Assembly: GCF_026262505.1 (NCBI RefSeq)
Contig: NC_067206.1
Span: 22,025,896 to 22,089,895 of the forward strand
Direction of reading: 5' to 3'
Length of the DNA: 64,000 nucleotides
DNA from: Trichomonas vaginalis G3
Taxonomy: Eukaryota > Parabasalia > Trichomonadida > Trichomonadidae
Shown here: positions 24,584 through 33,749 of the stretch, piece by piece
How positions within the stretch are numbered: position 1 is the stretch's first letter
How the letters are laid out: every line of letters starts with the position of its first letter
Program-made: the position numbers and the translations under genes
Notes under the pieces: model-generated
Told to the model about the DNA's origin: nothing
The model's input: the letters and a program-made list of their open reading frames with translations, nothing else
Database searches by the model: none

Positions 24584-25536
24584 TCGTCATTTTCAACTTC
24601 TTTAGCATATTCGTCAGGAGTTGTCTTATATTTGTTAGGAACTGTCTTTGAAAGTATACCACCTTGAACTTTGACAAGTTTGAAACGAGGTCTGACAATA
24701 GTAGTTTTATCTTCTGCTTGCAGTCTGTACATTTTGCCATGTTTGCCTAAAACTTCATAATATTCTCTTGTATACTTTCTTCTATTTTTACGAACACGAA
24801 CGTGAGTACCTGTCGAGTTCCCATTGTTGTCATAGTCAATAGTATTTTCATATGGGTCGCGTTTAGGTATTTCTATTTTTACTTTGTCACCTTTCTTAAG
24901 TTTGAAGCCCGGCATTCTTTCTTGTTTGTCTCTTTTGACTAAACTATTAAATATATAGTTTCTCTAAGTCAGGGTTGTTTTTCATTTCTTCAGGGGAATG
25001 GTTTCCCAAACCTTTTTGTTTACGGCTATTGTAAATATTTAAAACTTGTCTCATCTTTGCCATGGAGAAGTGTCTATATTTGTCGTCATATGACATTTCA
25101 TCTACCTCACCACCTTGTGGTTGGTTTAAGTCTCTTAAGATTTTTATACAACTGTCAATGACACCAAGAGCAGAATGGTTTTGGTCGACAATGAAATATT
25201 GGTTTACATTTTTTGAACGCAGATAGTTTTTAATATCGTCTGATTTGAAAGAACTTTCATAGTCAGATGTCAGTTTTGTTGGATGGTATTTGTCAACGAA
25301 TATTGTCAAAGCAGTTTTCACATCTAAATATTTTTGGACCATAATGGTATGGCTTCACAGTATCTTGTGTTTTGACCGACAAATATTAGCCAATATGGTG
25401 GTCCATCTTCTCTATACCTCGGAATGTTTTCCAAGATATCCATAAACCAAGCATTTGGTGTTGAACTAAAGATTTTTACCATGAGTGCTTTCTTTGTTGC
25501 TTTAGAAACATACGGGTCCTTGTTTGAATTCGTCAT
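24580..25536 (-). pseudogene. Polinton RVE integrase, broken
   Basis: Recognisable parts, in order on the minus strand, are an N-terminal segment, a core-type segment with KLTSDYESSF and DQNHSALGVIDSCIKILRD, and a C-terminal chromo/SH3-like segment (KLKKGDKVKI, then KMYRLQAEDKTTIVRPRFKL). Integrases of this family cut and join the element ends into host DNA. The gene is broken in about two places and is treated as a fossil. Confidence 0.75.
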
Positions 25537-25552
25537 TTTTAACCCATAAGAA

Positions 25553-25954
25553 ATGGGTTTATTTGGCGCAATAGCAGGAGTCGCATCTAGATTTTTACCC
25601 GCAGTGGGAACACTAGCCAGAGGTGCATTTGGAATTGGAAGGAAGATTTTGAGTACATTAGGTATACTGAAAGAGAAAGCGCAACCTATTATACAAACCG
25701 TACAGAAAGGTTGGGATGTAGCACGAGATGCAGCAAATCTTATTCCAAATCCCGAAACAAGAGGAAAAGTTCAAGGATGGATGGACAATGTAGGAAGACA
25801 AGCAGGAAACTACTATAACAAAGCAAATGACTACTATAACCAAGCAGGGCACTATATGGACCAAGGTGAAAGATTCTTTAACAGAGGATATAACCATGCA
25901 CAACAGTGGGTAAACAACAACCAACCTCAACCGCCTCAAACGTGGGGAATGTAA
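25553..25954 (+). CDS. MGLFG small virion-type protein (133 aa)
   Basis: The N-terminus is hydrophobic and Gly/Ala-rich (MGLFGAIAGVASRFLPAVGT; possible myristoylation or membrane-active helix), then basic. The C-terminal half consists of Tyr/Asn/Gln repeats (YYNKANDYYNQAGHYMDQ). It resembles pVI-like or membrane-lytic proteins of adenovirus-like virions. The start is divergent from and close to the integrase. Confidence 0.5.
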   Translation: MGLFGAIAGVASRFLPAVGTLARGAFGIGRKILSTLGILKEKAQPIIQTVQKGWDVARDAANLIPNPETRGKVQGWMDNVGRQAGNYYNKANDYYNQAGHYMDQGERFFNRGYNHAQQWVNNNQPQPPQTWGM

Positions 25955-25973
25955 ATTTTTTTACTGAGATGAA

Positions 25974-26126
25974 ATGAACAATACAGCATTGAGACAAATG
26001 GGCTCAAGATGGCTTTGTCGGCTTCCAGCAGTTACACAACGTGTTTGTCAAGTTCTTCCTATACCTCAGGAAGTTTTAGACCGACTTAAAAAACCTAAAC
26101 AACCAGTTGAAAACAAACCAAACTAA
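25974..26126 (+). CDS. Small basic protein (50 aa)
   Basis: MNNTALRQMGSRWLCRLPAV begins a basic 50-residue protein with a Lys/Pro tail. Its leader TTTTTTACTGAGATGAAATG is repeated nearly exactly before the next gene (26146), which supports both starts. Function unknown. Confidence 0.45.
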   Translation: MNNTALRQMGSRWLCRLPAVTQRVCQVLPIPQEVLDRLKKPKQPVENKPN

Positions 26127-26145
26127 AATTTTTTACTGAGATGAA

Positions 26146-26730
26146 ATGACCGAAGAAGTTGAAACGGTAGATTTGACACCACAAACAAAAAGTTCAGAAC
26201 CATTGTCAAAACCTGTCAAAGAACTTACAGATGAAGAGAAAAATTCAATAATAGAAAGTGTGAGGTCTGGAAATACAAACCCTAACTACAAAGTCACTTT
26301 TCATAAAAATGGAACGGCAAGTATCTCAAAAAAGAAACAGACTCTCACAAATAAAATATTGAAGTCTGAAGGAGCTTTCGAGACAACAGATGGAAAAGTT
26401 TACTTCACTGACCAACAGTTCATTATAGAACATCTCATTGACTTAGAGTCGAAATATTCTAAACTTTACAACAAACACAAAAAGTTGAAAGGAAAACAGA
26501 AACAGATGGCATATGACATTTATGAAGATGTTAACGACACAACTATTCCAGCAAGTGAGGTAAAGTCAGAGGAACCGAAAAGTGACGAAAAACAGATAGA
26601 AGAAGAAAAACCAAAAACTGAAGAAAAACCAAAACCAAAGTTTAGTCTCCAGACTAAACCAAGCCAACCTTCATTAGCTGGTATGGGTTGGCGTCAAAGA
26701 CTTTTGGCAGCAGGTGGTTATGTTAAGTAA
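26146..26730 (+). CDS. Acidic/Lys-rich linker protein (194 aa)
   Basis: It has a polar N-terminus, a middle domain with NYKVTFHKNGTASISKKKQT and a helical stretch (IEHLIDLESKYSKLYNKHKK), a long Glu/Lys/Pro repeat (EEKPKTEEKPKPK) and a conserved-looking end with GMGWRQRLLAAGGYVK. It may be a virion scaffold or core protein. No family is recognised. It shares its leader with 25974. Confidence 0.45.
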   Translation: MTEEVETVDLTPQTKSSEPLSKPVKELTDEEKNSIIESVRSGNTNPNYKVTFHKNGTASISKKKQTLTNKILKSEGAFETTDGKVYFTDQQFIIEHLIDLESKYSKLYNKHKKLKGKQKQMAYDIYEDVNDTTIPASEVKSEEPKSDEKQIEEEKPKTEEKPKPKFSLQTKPSQPSLAGMGWRQRLLAAGGYVK

Positions 26731-26952
26731 AGGAAAAACATTTTTTTATTTTATTTGAAATGTACGCTGAGTCTGTCGGAGACGACCGTTGGGAAAACAT
26801 AGATGAAGAAGTCTTTACAAAACATTGACGATGAAAGTTCATGAGAAATTAGATGAAGAAAGTTCATGAGAAATTAGATGAGAAATATGAAATGGCATAC
26901 CATTTAAAACAAAACATTTTTTTCAAAAAAACATTTTTTTATTTTATTTGAA
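26731..26952. repeat. Partial duplicate of the HNH gene start and KilA-N-derived words
   Basis: AAAACATTTTTTTATTTTAT followed by ATGTACGCTGAG occurs at about 26744-26770 and again before the real HNH gene at about 26929-26962. The first copy runs only about 20 codons. Between them are copies of AAAGTTCATGAGAAATTAGA, a word from the KilA-N gene near 31.39 kb. The segment looks like local copying of gene pieces. Confidence 0.6.
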
Positions 26953-27537
26953 ATGTACGCTGAGTTTGTTGGAGAAGACCGTTGGGAAACTTGTTTGTTA
27001 GATGAGAAATATGAAATTCACTGTTGTGAGTCATTTGAAGTCAGAAAAAAAGAGACAAAAAGAGTTTTAAGCGAATGTGAGCGAAATGACGGATATGCTA
27101 TGATGAGGATGAGTGGGAAACGCTATTTAAAACATGTTGTCATTGCAACTCATTTTATACCGAATCCTAACAATTTACCTTTTGTAGACCATATAAACCG
27201 TATAAGAAACGACAATAGACTTGAAAACTTGCGTTGGGTCACTCGTTCTGAAAACAATAAGAACATAGGCAAATTTGGAGATATTGTATTCGAATTTGTC
27301 GACGAACTAGAAGATGAAACAATTGAAATTACAGACTATGGCGAGCATACGTTTGAGTTTTACTACTATAGCGAAGAACAAGACTCTTTCTACTTTTATA
27401 CCGGCGTAAACTATAGGAAATTACAAGTATATTTTACTAAGGATGGCTATGCTCATGTAAACGCTAGAGATACAGATGGAAAAAACGTTCATATACTTCT
27501 TAACAAATTCAAGAAGCTATATGGCATACCATTTTAA
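26953..27537 (+). CDS. HNH endonuclease with extra C-terminal domain (194 aa)
   Basis: The HNH core spans about residues 60-104: HVVIATHFIPNPNNLPFVDH, then INRIRNDNRLENLRWVTRSE. This is the homing-endonuclease-type HNH that cuts DNA, often found with NUMOD-like domains. The C-terminal 75 residues (from TIEITDYGEHTF) match the stand-alone protein at 3278-3598 and could supply DNA specificity. The gene looks intact. It sits between the methyltransferase-led structural block and PolB. Confidence 0.75.
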   Translation: MYAEFVGEDRWETCLLDEKYEIHCCESFEVRKKETKRVLSECERNDGYAMMRMSGKRYLKHVVIATHFIPNPNNLPFVDHINRIRNDNRLENLRWVTRSENNKNIGKFGDIVFEFVDELEDETIEITDYGEHTFEFYYYSEEQDSFYFYTGVNYRKLQVYFTKDGYAHVNARDTDGKNVHILLNKFKKLYGIPF

Positions 27538-27565
27538 AACAGTATATTTTTTTATTTTTATAAAA

Positions 27566-29719
27566 ATGCCCCCGTATAGAATGGATAGAAAATCTGCTAG
27601 AATAAAAGCAGAGTTAGAAAGATATGGTTGGAGAGTTTCGAAAAAGTTTAAATATAGGAAGGGAAAGCCAATAAAAGTCTATGACAAACTGGCTGGTCTG
27701 ACCTATGAAATGGACTTGGAAACAGCGCGCGCCAACTATCCAAACAGACTGGAGAGGTTAGAAGAAGAACGTCTTATGGACATGCCTTTCGATGTTAGTG
27801 AGCCTCAAGTTGAAGGACACGACGGCTTTGCCAGATTCTACTGGAAACATAACGAACAATTGTATCCTTTGAGGAGGAAAAAGGGGAGGGGTGAAGACGC
27901 ACATGCTCCCATGGAAAGAACAAGATATGCATATGAAAAGTATCGCGAGGTTAGAAGTAAAATTACTTCTGGTCGAACCTTTACAGTAAACTTTGACGAA
28001 GGAAAGAACAAAGAAGGCTTCATGGGTGTACTTGCTGCCATACAAGACGGAAATAAGAAAGGATACAATCTCAGACTAACCGTAACAGATTTAGATGGTC
28101 ATATATACTACTCGCATGGCAATGTCACAACAGCTGCAATGCTTCTTGACGCTTTCAAGACTACAAAGAGAGAACAAATGTTTGACTCCGACTCAGACAT
28201 CTTAAATGCGATTGAAGGAATTGCAAGCGTGAAGTTCGAATGGTATCAACCTAACCCTCAAGCAGTCAGACAACATGCTGGGTATTTCCCGTTCATAAAC
28301 AAGTCTGACATTGACTTGACAAGGTATGGAATTTACAATTCAATTGAAAAAATTGTCAATGAACCTTGTATTCTTACATGTCTCAGGAACTCTGGTCTTG
28401 TTACAGATGAGAAGATGAAGTATCTTGAGTCATGTGTGAAAACAAGGTACATTCTTAGAAGTCAATTGACAAAAATTGCACCGTTGGCAAATGTGAATAT
28501 CCGAGTCAACATTCCGACTGAGAAAGGTTCTTCGCACGATGACTATGTAGTTGACTTCAAATTGCCATGGTTGAAGATTGTACTTGTCCACAACCACTTC
28601 ATGTTGAACGAAAGTCTTACAAACCCATTGTTCGGAAAGGGCAAATGCAACATTGTCAGAGCTGTTAACATTCTTTTCGAGAAAGGCTTGTTGGAACCAA
28701 TTCCAGATGACAAGCTGACAGAAACTTTTGTACCAAAAGACGAAACAAATTTTTCATTGTTAGTGAGACCAAAAGTTGTTCCAGACAAAGTTCTAGCACA
28801 AAAGAAGTACACAGTTCCAAAAGGAGTTGGATTGTTCGGATACCAACCTGAACCAGAAGAACTTCCAATGAGGTTGCAAGAACTTCAAGATGCTATAAAC
28901 AAACTCCCATTGAGGCATCCAATTGATGTCAAATTGTATTGGAGAGCATCTGAGTTAGGTCAGAAAATTTTATATGAAACAGGTTGCTTTGACGATGTTT
29001 ATGAGATAACAGGCGAGGTTTCTCAGAAGATAAGAGACTCACTTGAATTTCCACGAACCGGACCCATTGGATGCGACAAGTTCGACTCATACGAAAAAAT
29101 ATACTATGTCGACCTTAACGCTGCGTACATGAGGTTCGTCCAATATATCCCGACTGGAATTCCAAACGAAGACGGTAAGTTCCCGGGAAAGAACTATACA
29201 GTTGGAAAAGTCATACAACAAATGTATGATATTAGGAAAGCTTCAAACCCCAAACTTGCAATGACAATCAAATTGCTTATGAATTCGACATGGGGATATT
29301 CCATTAAAAAACCTCAAAAGATGAAGAGTAAACACTATGAGAAAGTCGACAACTTTGTTGAAAGGTTCTCCCCTTTTGTTTTGAAATACGAATTTACTCA
29401 AGGTCAAAGTGGCTCAGTAACCACAGTAAAACCTATTGTCGAACATTGGTCTTATCCTCAGTTCGCAAAGGCAGTCCTTGACAACTACAACAAATTTTTC
29501 TCGGAAGTTAAATCGAAAGTGAAGGTATACTACGAGAACATCGATGCACTCATGACGAACGAAGAAGGCTATAACAAACTCATTGAAATGGGTTTAGTCG
29601 GTGAAAAGATGGGCTGTTTTAAGCTAGACAAGGTATTTTCCGAAGTTCATGTTCTCTCCAAGCGTAAGTACTGGGGTGTTAAAGAAGATGGTGAAATAGT
29701 TAAACATTGCATGAAGTAA
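27566..29719 (+). CDS. Polinton protein-primed DNA polymerase B, divergent (about 717 aa)
   Basis: Recognisable polymerase blocks are IYYVDLNAAYMRF (palm motif A region) and KLLMNSTWGYSIKK (motif B region), followed by a C-terminal palm/thumb-like region. The N-terminal half has a Cys-containing block (NEPCILTCLRNSGLV) and no obvious proofreading exonuclease. It is much shorter than the element C polymerase. It copies the element in the family; whether this copy is functional is doubtful. The start MPPYRMDRKSARIK follows the leader TATATTTTTTTATTTTTATA. Confidence 0.7.
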   Translation: MPPYRMDRKSARIKAELERYGWRVSKKFKYRKGKPIKVYDKLAGLTYEMDLETARANYPNRLERLEEERLMDMPFDVSEPQVEGHDGFARFYWKHNEQLYPLRRKKGRGEDAHAPMERTRYAYEKYREVRSKITSGRTFTVNFDEGKNKEGFMGVLAAIQDGNKKGYNLRLTVTDLDGHIYYSHGNVTTAAMLLDAFKTTKREQMFDSDSDILNAIEGIASVKFEWYQPNPQAVRQHAGYFPFINKSDIDLTRYGIYNSIEKIVNEPCILTCLRNSGLVTDEKMKYLESCVKTRYILRSQLTKIAPLANVNIRVNIPTEKGSSHDDYVVDFKLPWLKIVLVHNHFMLNESLTNPLFGKGKCNIVRAVNILFEKGLLEPIPDDKLTETFVPKDETNFSLLVRPKVVPDKVLAQKKYTVPKGVGLFGYQPEPEELPMRLQELQDAINKLPLRHPIDVKLYWRASELGQKILYETGCFDDVYEITGEVSQKIRDSLEFPRTGPIGCDKFDSYEKIYYVDLNAAYMRFVQYIPTGIPNEDGKFPGKNYTVGKVIQQMYDIRKASNPKLAMTIKLLMNSTWGYSIKKPQKMKSKHYEKVDNFVERFSPFVLKYEFTQGQSGSVTTVKPIVEHWSYPQFAKAVLDNYNKFFSEVKSKVKVYYENIDALMTNEEGYNKLIEMGLVGEKMGCFKLDKVFSEVHVLSKRKYWGVKEDGEIVKHCMK

Positions 29720-29775
29720 AACATTGCATACCATTTTAAAACGTTTTTAAAACAGTATATTTTTACATATATTAA

Positions 29776-30636
29776 ATGCTTCAGGTTGAAAAACAAAGAA
29801 CAAAAGTAGCAGATACAAAACCGTTAGACTATATCTTTACAAACGCTGGCAGGAATATTTCAGATGAAGAAATTTCATCCGGAGCTTATCGGTTTGACTA
29901 TCCAATTCGTTGGCTTCAAAGTCCTTCAGATGCAAAGGCAATAGGATTTAGAAGAGTTTTGTTTTCAAATAGAACTAATGCATTCATGTTCGCCGTATAT
30001 TTTCACGGTCAGTATAAAGGTTCTGATGGTCTAATAGAAAAATTTGACGAAATGAAGATCTTTACTATTCGTTCAGACGAAAGTCTTGAAAAAACTCTAA
30101 ATGACTTTCAAACTCAAATAAACAAATACTACTGGGAATTTCAAGAAAAATACCACTCTTTACTAAATGGAACATACTATCTAAAGCTAGAATACGACAA
30201 GATGAATTCCACAGTTTCATTTCAAAGGATTGAAAATAACCCTCCAAGAGATACAGAGTTTTTATATTGGGGGGTGGACAAACGTTCTTGGGCACAATTT
30301 CTTCGGTTACTAAACCAGAACGAACCATTACCACCTGACGGTCCGTTTAAATTTGTACTTCCACCAACAGATTTGACAGTTTATAGAAACGTGTTCGACC
30401 CTCAAAATGTCATGTGTCATGCAAGTTTCAGTTCAAGCAACAACAGTTTTCTTTGTATCGGTAAGGACTTCTATGACTTTGCTTCTAAATTCTACGAACC
30501 ACCTAGTAACAGTTTCTCTGACTTTCAAGTCTGGTTCACAACAAACGGTGTGCAGCATATAATTCCATTGTACTACGACTTTTATCTCGAATTGTCTTTC
30601 ATATACAACTACGGAAAAGTGCTGAAAAAGTATTGA
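29776..30636 (+). CDS. Jelly-roll-like minor capsid/vertex protein, copy 2 (286 aa)
   Basis: Paralogue of 22481-23329: YRFDYPIRWLQSPSDAKAIG, NSFLCIGKDFYDF, then EPPSNSFSDFQVWFTTNG and YLELSFIYNY. Two such genes in one element could form different vertices or a heteromer. The leader ACAGTATATTTTTACATATA is of the element B type. Intact. Function inferred. Confidence 0.5.
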   Translation: MLQVEKQRTKVADTKPLDYIFTNAGRNISDEEISSGAYRFDYPIRWLQSPSDAKAIGFRRVLFSNRTNAFMFAVYFHGQYKGSDGLIEKFDEMKIFTIRSDESLEKTLNDFQTQINKYYWEFQEKYHSLLNGTYYLKLEYDKMNSTVSFQRIENNPPRDTEFLYWGVDKRSWAQFLRLLNQNEPLPPDGPFKFVLPPTDLTVYRNVFDPQNVMCHASFSSSNNSFLCIGKDFYDFASKFYEPPSNSFSDFQVWFTTNGVQHIIPLYYDFYLELSFIYNYGKVLKKY

Positions 30637-31002
30637 AAAATATATTTTAGATCTCACCAGGTCCCTCGGTCCCTCGGTCCCTCGGTCAACTAACATCTTT
30701 TTGAAAATGGTGACAACATGACATTTTGACAACAACACAGGAAATAGATTTCATCGTATATGTTTTGTATAAAAAGCACCTGCCGGAATTCCGGCGGGTG
30801 GTATATTCTTCACGAAATGCTTGTTTTGAGGTTAAGCCACAAACGAATGTCCGACGGTTAAGCCACAAACGAATGTCCGACGGTTAAGCCACAAACGAAT
30901 GTCCGACGGTTAAGCCACAAACGAATGTCCGACGGTTAAGCCACAAACGAATGTCCGACGTACCACCAAAAAATATTTTTTTATTTTTATTGTAAGAACA
31001 GT
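30637..31002. repeat. Intergenic repeat block 1 of element B
   Basis: It holds three CCCTCGGT units, then ACAACATGACATTTTGACAA (also at about 31800 and inverted at 33463 and 44310), one copy of the GCCGGAATTCCGGC palindrome module, and five 26-bp copies of GTTAAGCCACAAACGAATGT + CCGACG at 30830-30960. The last ends with GTACCACCAA, as at 34845. These repeats carry fragments of neighbouring genes and no gene of their own. Confidence 0.8.
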
Positions 31003-31665
31003 ATGACAGTCGAAGCAAAAACGTTCACGAACAAATCTAATGGCGAAACATTCACAAAAGGCACTTACAACGGTATTGAAGTCTTACGTAGAGACAAGGA
31101 TGGTTATATAAATGCAACAAAGATATGTCAGCAGTTTAGGAAAGACTTTAGAAAGTTGTTGGAAAATAAGTCCTGGGAAGAGTATTATAAGGCATTTTGT
31201 GAAGAATATACCAATCGCCGGAATTCCGGCGATTGCTTTTTATACAAAATGCGTGCAGGAATTCCTGATGAAATCAAACAGGTTAGAGGAACGTATGTAG
31301 ACCCAAGACTTCTAAACTATATAGCAATGTGGGCTTCTCCAAAATATTGTATAACAGTTGGAAAAATTATGGACTCCATAGACAAGAAAGTTCATGAGAA
31401 ATTAGATGAAGAAGAACTTGAAGATACAGCAGAGAATGCAAAACCTTTGTTCGAAGAAGAAGTTAGAAAAATGCGTTTAAAACAAATAGAACATGAACAT
31501 GAGATATGTTCTGGTTATAGAGATTCTCCATACGAACTAGACCAATGGGAACAAGAAGATTTAAAGAGAGAATTTAGAGAATATGAACTCGCTAAAGTTT
31601 CATTAGAAGCTGCAGAAGAGAGGTTAAAAGGTTGGGGTCCTTTTGTACAAAAATATTTTGAGTAA
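31003..31665 (+). CDS. KilA-N domain protein with an in-frame palindrome (220 aa)
   Basis: KilA-N (APSES-like DNA-binding) domain at about residues 20-125: DGYINATKICQQFRKDFRKL, then GTYVDPRLLNYIAMWASPKY. Between these, residues about 63-84 (KAFCEEYTNRRNSGDCFLYK) are encoded by a segment with a perfect 24-bp palindrome (CAATCGCCGGAA + its mirror) that recurs outside genes at 30.8 and 31.85-32.08 kb. The C-terminal half is an acidic coiled coil. It is likely a regulator. The leader TTTTATTGTAAGAACAGT is shared with 32282 and 33750. Confidence 0.75.
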   Translation: MTVEAKTFTNKSNGETFTKGTYNGIEVLRRDKDGYINATKICQQFRKDFRKLLENKSWEEYYKAFCEEYTNRRNSGDCFLYKMRAGIPDEIKQVRGTYVDPRLLNYIAMWASPKYCITVGKIMDSIDKKVHEKLDEEELEDTAENAKPLFEEEVRKMRLKQIEHEHEICSGYRDSPYELDQWEQEDLKREFREYELAKVSLEAAEERLKGWGPFVQKYFE

Positions 31666-32281
31666 ATGAACCATTTTATTTTTATTGAATTCGGCAAAAA
31701 TATATTTTAGGGTAGATGGTTTTTAGGTGTCACTCGGTCACTCGGTCACTCGGTCCCTCGGTCCCTCGGTCATTTTAACTTCTCTGAAAAAGTGTGACAA
31801 CATGACATTTTGACAACAACACAGGAAATAAACTTCTTCGTCAATGTTTTGTATAAAAAGCAATAGCCGGAATTCCGGCGATTGGTATATTCTTCACAAA
31901 ATGCTTGTTTTGTTGAGACTTCTTCGTCAATGTTTTGTATAAAAAGCAATAGCCGGAATTCCGGCGATTGGTATATTCTTCACAAAATGCTTGTTTTGTC
32001 AAGACTTCATCGTACATGTTTTGTATAAAAAGCAATAGCCGGAATTCCGGCGATTGGTATATTCTTCACAAAATGCTTGTTTTGAGGTCGAGCCACTTTT
32101 GGCTCCACCTGTTTTTTCAACCAAAACTCATTTTACTCAGCAAAAATATATTTTAGGTGAAGAGGTGAGATCTCACCTCTTTTTTCACCTCTTTTCTCAC
32201 CCGTTGAATTTTCATGAATTTTCCCGAAATAAAAAAAGTTAGTTTTTTAAAAAAAATATTTTTTATTTTTATTGTAAGAAC
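31666..32281. repeat. Intergenic repeat block 2 with three palindrome modules
   Basis: It contains the CACTCGGT/CCCTCGGT repeat, TGACAACATGACATTTTGAC, then three copies, about 85 bases apart, of TTTTGTATAAAAAGCAATAG + CCGGAATTCCGGCGATTGG + TATATTCTTCACAAAATGC (31845-32085). These copies are inverted relative to the copy inside the KilA-N gene. Near 32165 is the AGGTGAGATCTCACCT palindrome. No gene is seen. Confidence 0.8.
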
Positions 32282-33196
32282 ATGTTAGCAACAACAGCAC
32301 CAAACTCGTTAGTCATGAACCCAACATCTATGTTAGTAGAGATGAAAAGCTTCATTCTTTCTTCATATACTTTCGAAACAGAAATCCAGAAGATAAAGCA
32401 AGAACTTCTCCAAGGAGTTTTAGACTGTAGTGCAAAAGATGAAACAAATGAAGAATATCTTTATGAAATGCAGGATATTATTGACCATCTACCTAAACTT
32501 CCTGAAATACAACAACAAAAGCTCACTATTCCAGAATTCGATGAAATTGAAGTCAAAGCAACTGACTCAGTAGAAACCAAGAAGTTCATACGTAAGGTAA
32601 ACTATGAGTTTCTTGGATTTCATTGCAACCACAAAGTCATGGACAAAGACTGCGATATGGTATATAAGAACATCTCTGACATATATAAATCTGAAGAATT
32701 TAAGACCTACGACAACTTTGTTTCGTTAGTTGCAAAATGTGTATGGCAGATAAGAGATAAAGATAAAAGAGGTAAGGTATGGAACGAACAGATAAAACCA
32801 GCAACTTTTGAGTTAAAGAAAACCATTGACGCCTTAGTTGTACTTGCAGGTTTTATTTCAATGTACAATGCTAAAATGAACCCACAATGTTCAAAATGTA
32901 AAGCAGCAATGAGGAAATATAACTACTCCGTCAAAGAGATAGAACGTATGCGAAACGACTATGCAGATTTAAAGAAAGAAGTAGAGAAACCAGCAGAAGA
33001 TAAAATGGACATGTTGACATTTCTAAACAAAAACTATCCAACAGCTGACGATTTCCTTCTATCTGATGTCAAGAAGAAATATAAAGAAACATTCGGCATT
33101 GTGAAAACTTTTGACATACTGACAGAAGAAATAGAAGCTACAAAACTGTTTAGGATTTCAAATATACATCGTACAATTCATGTAAGACGCTTGTGA
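32282..33196 (+). CDS. Hypothetical helical protein with Cys motif (304 aa)
   Basis: Mostly helical. A possible metal-binding set is FHCNHK, DKDCDM and CSKCKAAMRKYNYS; a coiled coil follows (EIERMRNDYADLKKEVE), then a C-terminal domain (MLTFLNKNYPTADDFLLSDV, ending SNIHRTIHVRRL). No family is recognised. It shares the TTTTTATTGTAAGAACA leader with the two KilA-N genes, so the three may be co-regulated. Confidence 0.5.
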   Translation: MLATTAPNSLVMNPTSMLVEMKSFILSSYTFETEIQKIKQELLQGVLDCSAKDETNEEYLYEMQDIIDHLPKLPEIQQQKLTIPEFDEIEVKATDSVETKKFIRKVNYEFLGFHCNHKVMDKDCDMVYKNISDIYKSEEFKTYDNFVSLVAKCVWQIRDKDKRGKVWNEQIKPATFELKKTIDALVVLAGFISMYNAKMNPQCSKCKAAMRKYNYSVKEIERMRNDYADLKKEVEKPAEDKMDMLTFLNKNYPTADDFLLSDVKKKYKETFGIVKTFDILTEEIEATKLFRISNIHRTIHVRRL

Positions 33197-33749
33197 AAAA
33201 GAGGTGAGAAAACAGGTGAGAAAACAGGTGAGATCTCACCTCTTCACCTAAAATATATTTTTGCTGAGTAAAATGACCAAATTTCATTATATAACTGTTA
33301 TGAGTGACGAAGTGAACTTTGACACTTCGTAAAAAAACTCTATGAAATCATATCTTTTATACAAAATTCAAGAGGTGACACCTAAAATATATTTTTGTCT
33401 GATTTACGCTCATTGACGAAGAAGTCTCAACAAAAACATATACGAAGAAGTCTATTTCCTGTGTTGTTGTCAAAATGTCATGTTGTCACACTTTTTCAGA
33501 GAAGTTCATTTGACCGAGGGACCGAGGGACCTGGTTAGATCTAAAATATATTTTTGCTGAGTAAAATGACCAAATTTCATGAATTTCCTCATATGTTTGC
33601 TACCCCGACTTTTACAGGGGTTGCCTAAAACTCTATGAAAATCGTAAAAAAACTCTATGAAATCATATCTTTTATACAAGATAGAAAAAATAAAATTAAC
33701 GCTAGTTTTTTTAAAATATTTTTTTTTATTTTGTATGTAAGAACAGTAA
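33197..33749. repeat. Intergenic repeat block 3 of element B
   Basis: It holds AACAGGTGAGATCTCACCTC + TTCACCTAAAATATATTTTT, repeats of TGCTGAGTAAAATGACCAAATTTCAT (two copies, each opening a frame of only about 20 codons), and the ACCGAGGGACCGAGGGACC element with GACAACATGACATTTTGACA in inverse orientation. It looks like shuffled leader and trailer pieces. Confidence 0.75.

Noticed and set aside
27758-28868. Antisense frames within the element B polymerase
   Set aside because: They are shadows of the coding strand with no independent support.
30830-30960. Five 26-bp repeats that could be taken for a CRISPR-like array
   Set aside because: The copies abut with no variable spacers, and the sequence is eukaryotic. 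It is a minisatellite derived from a gene start.
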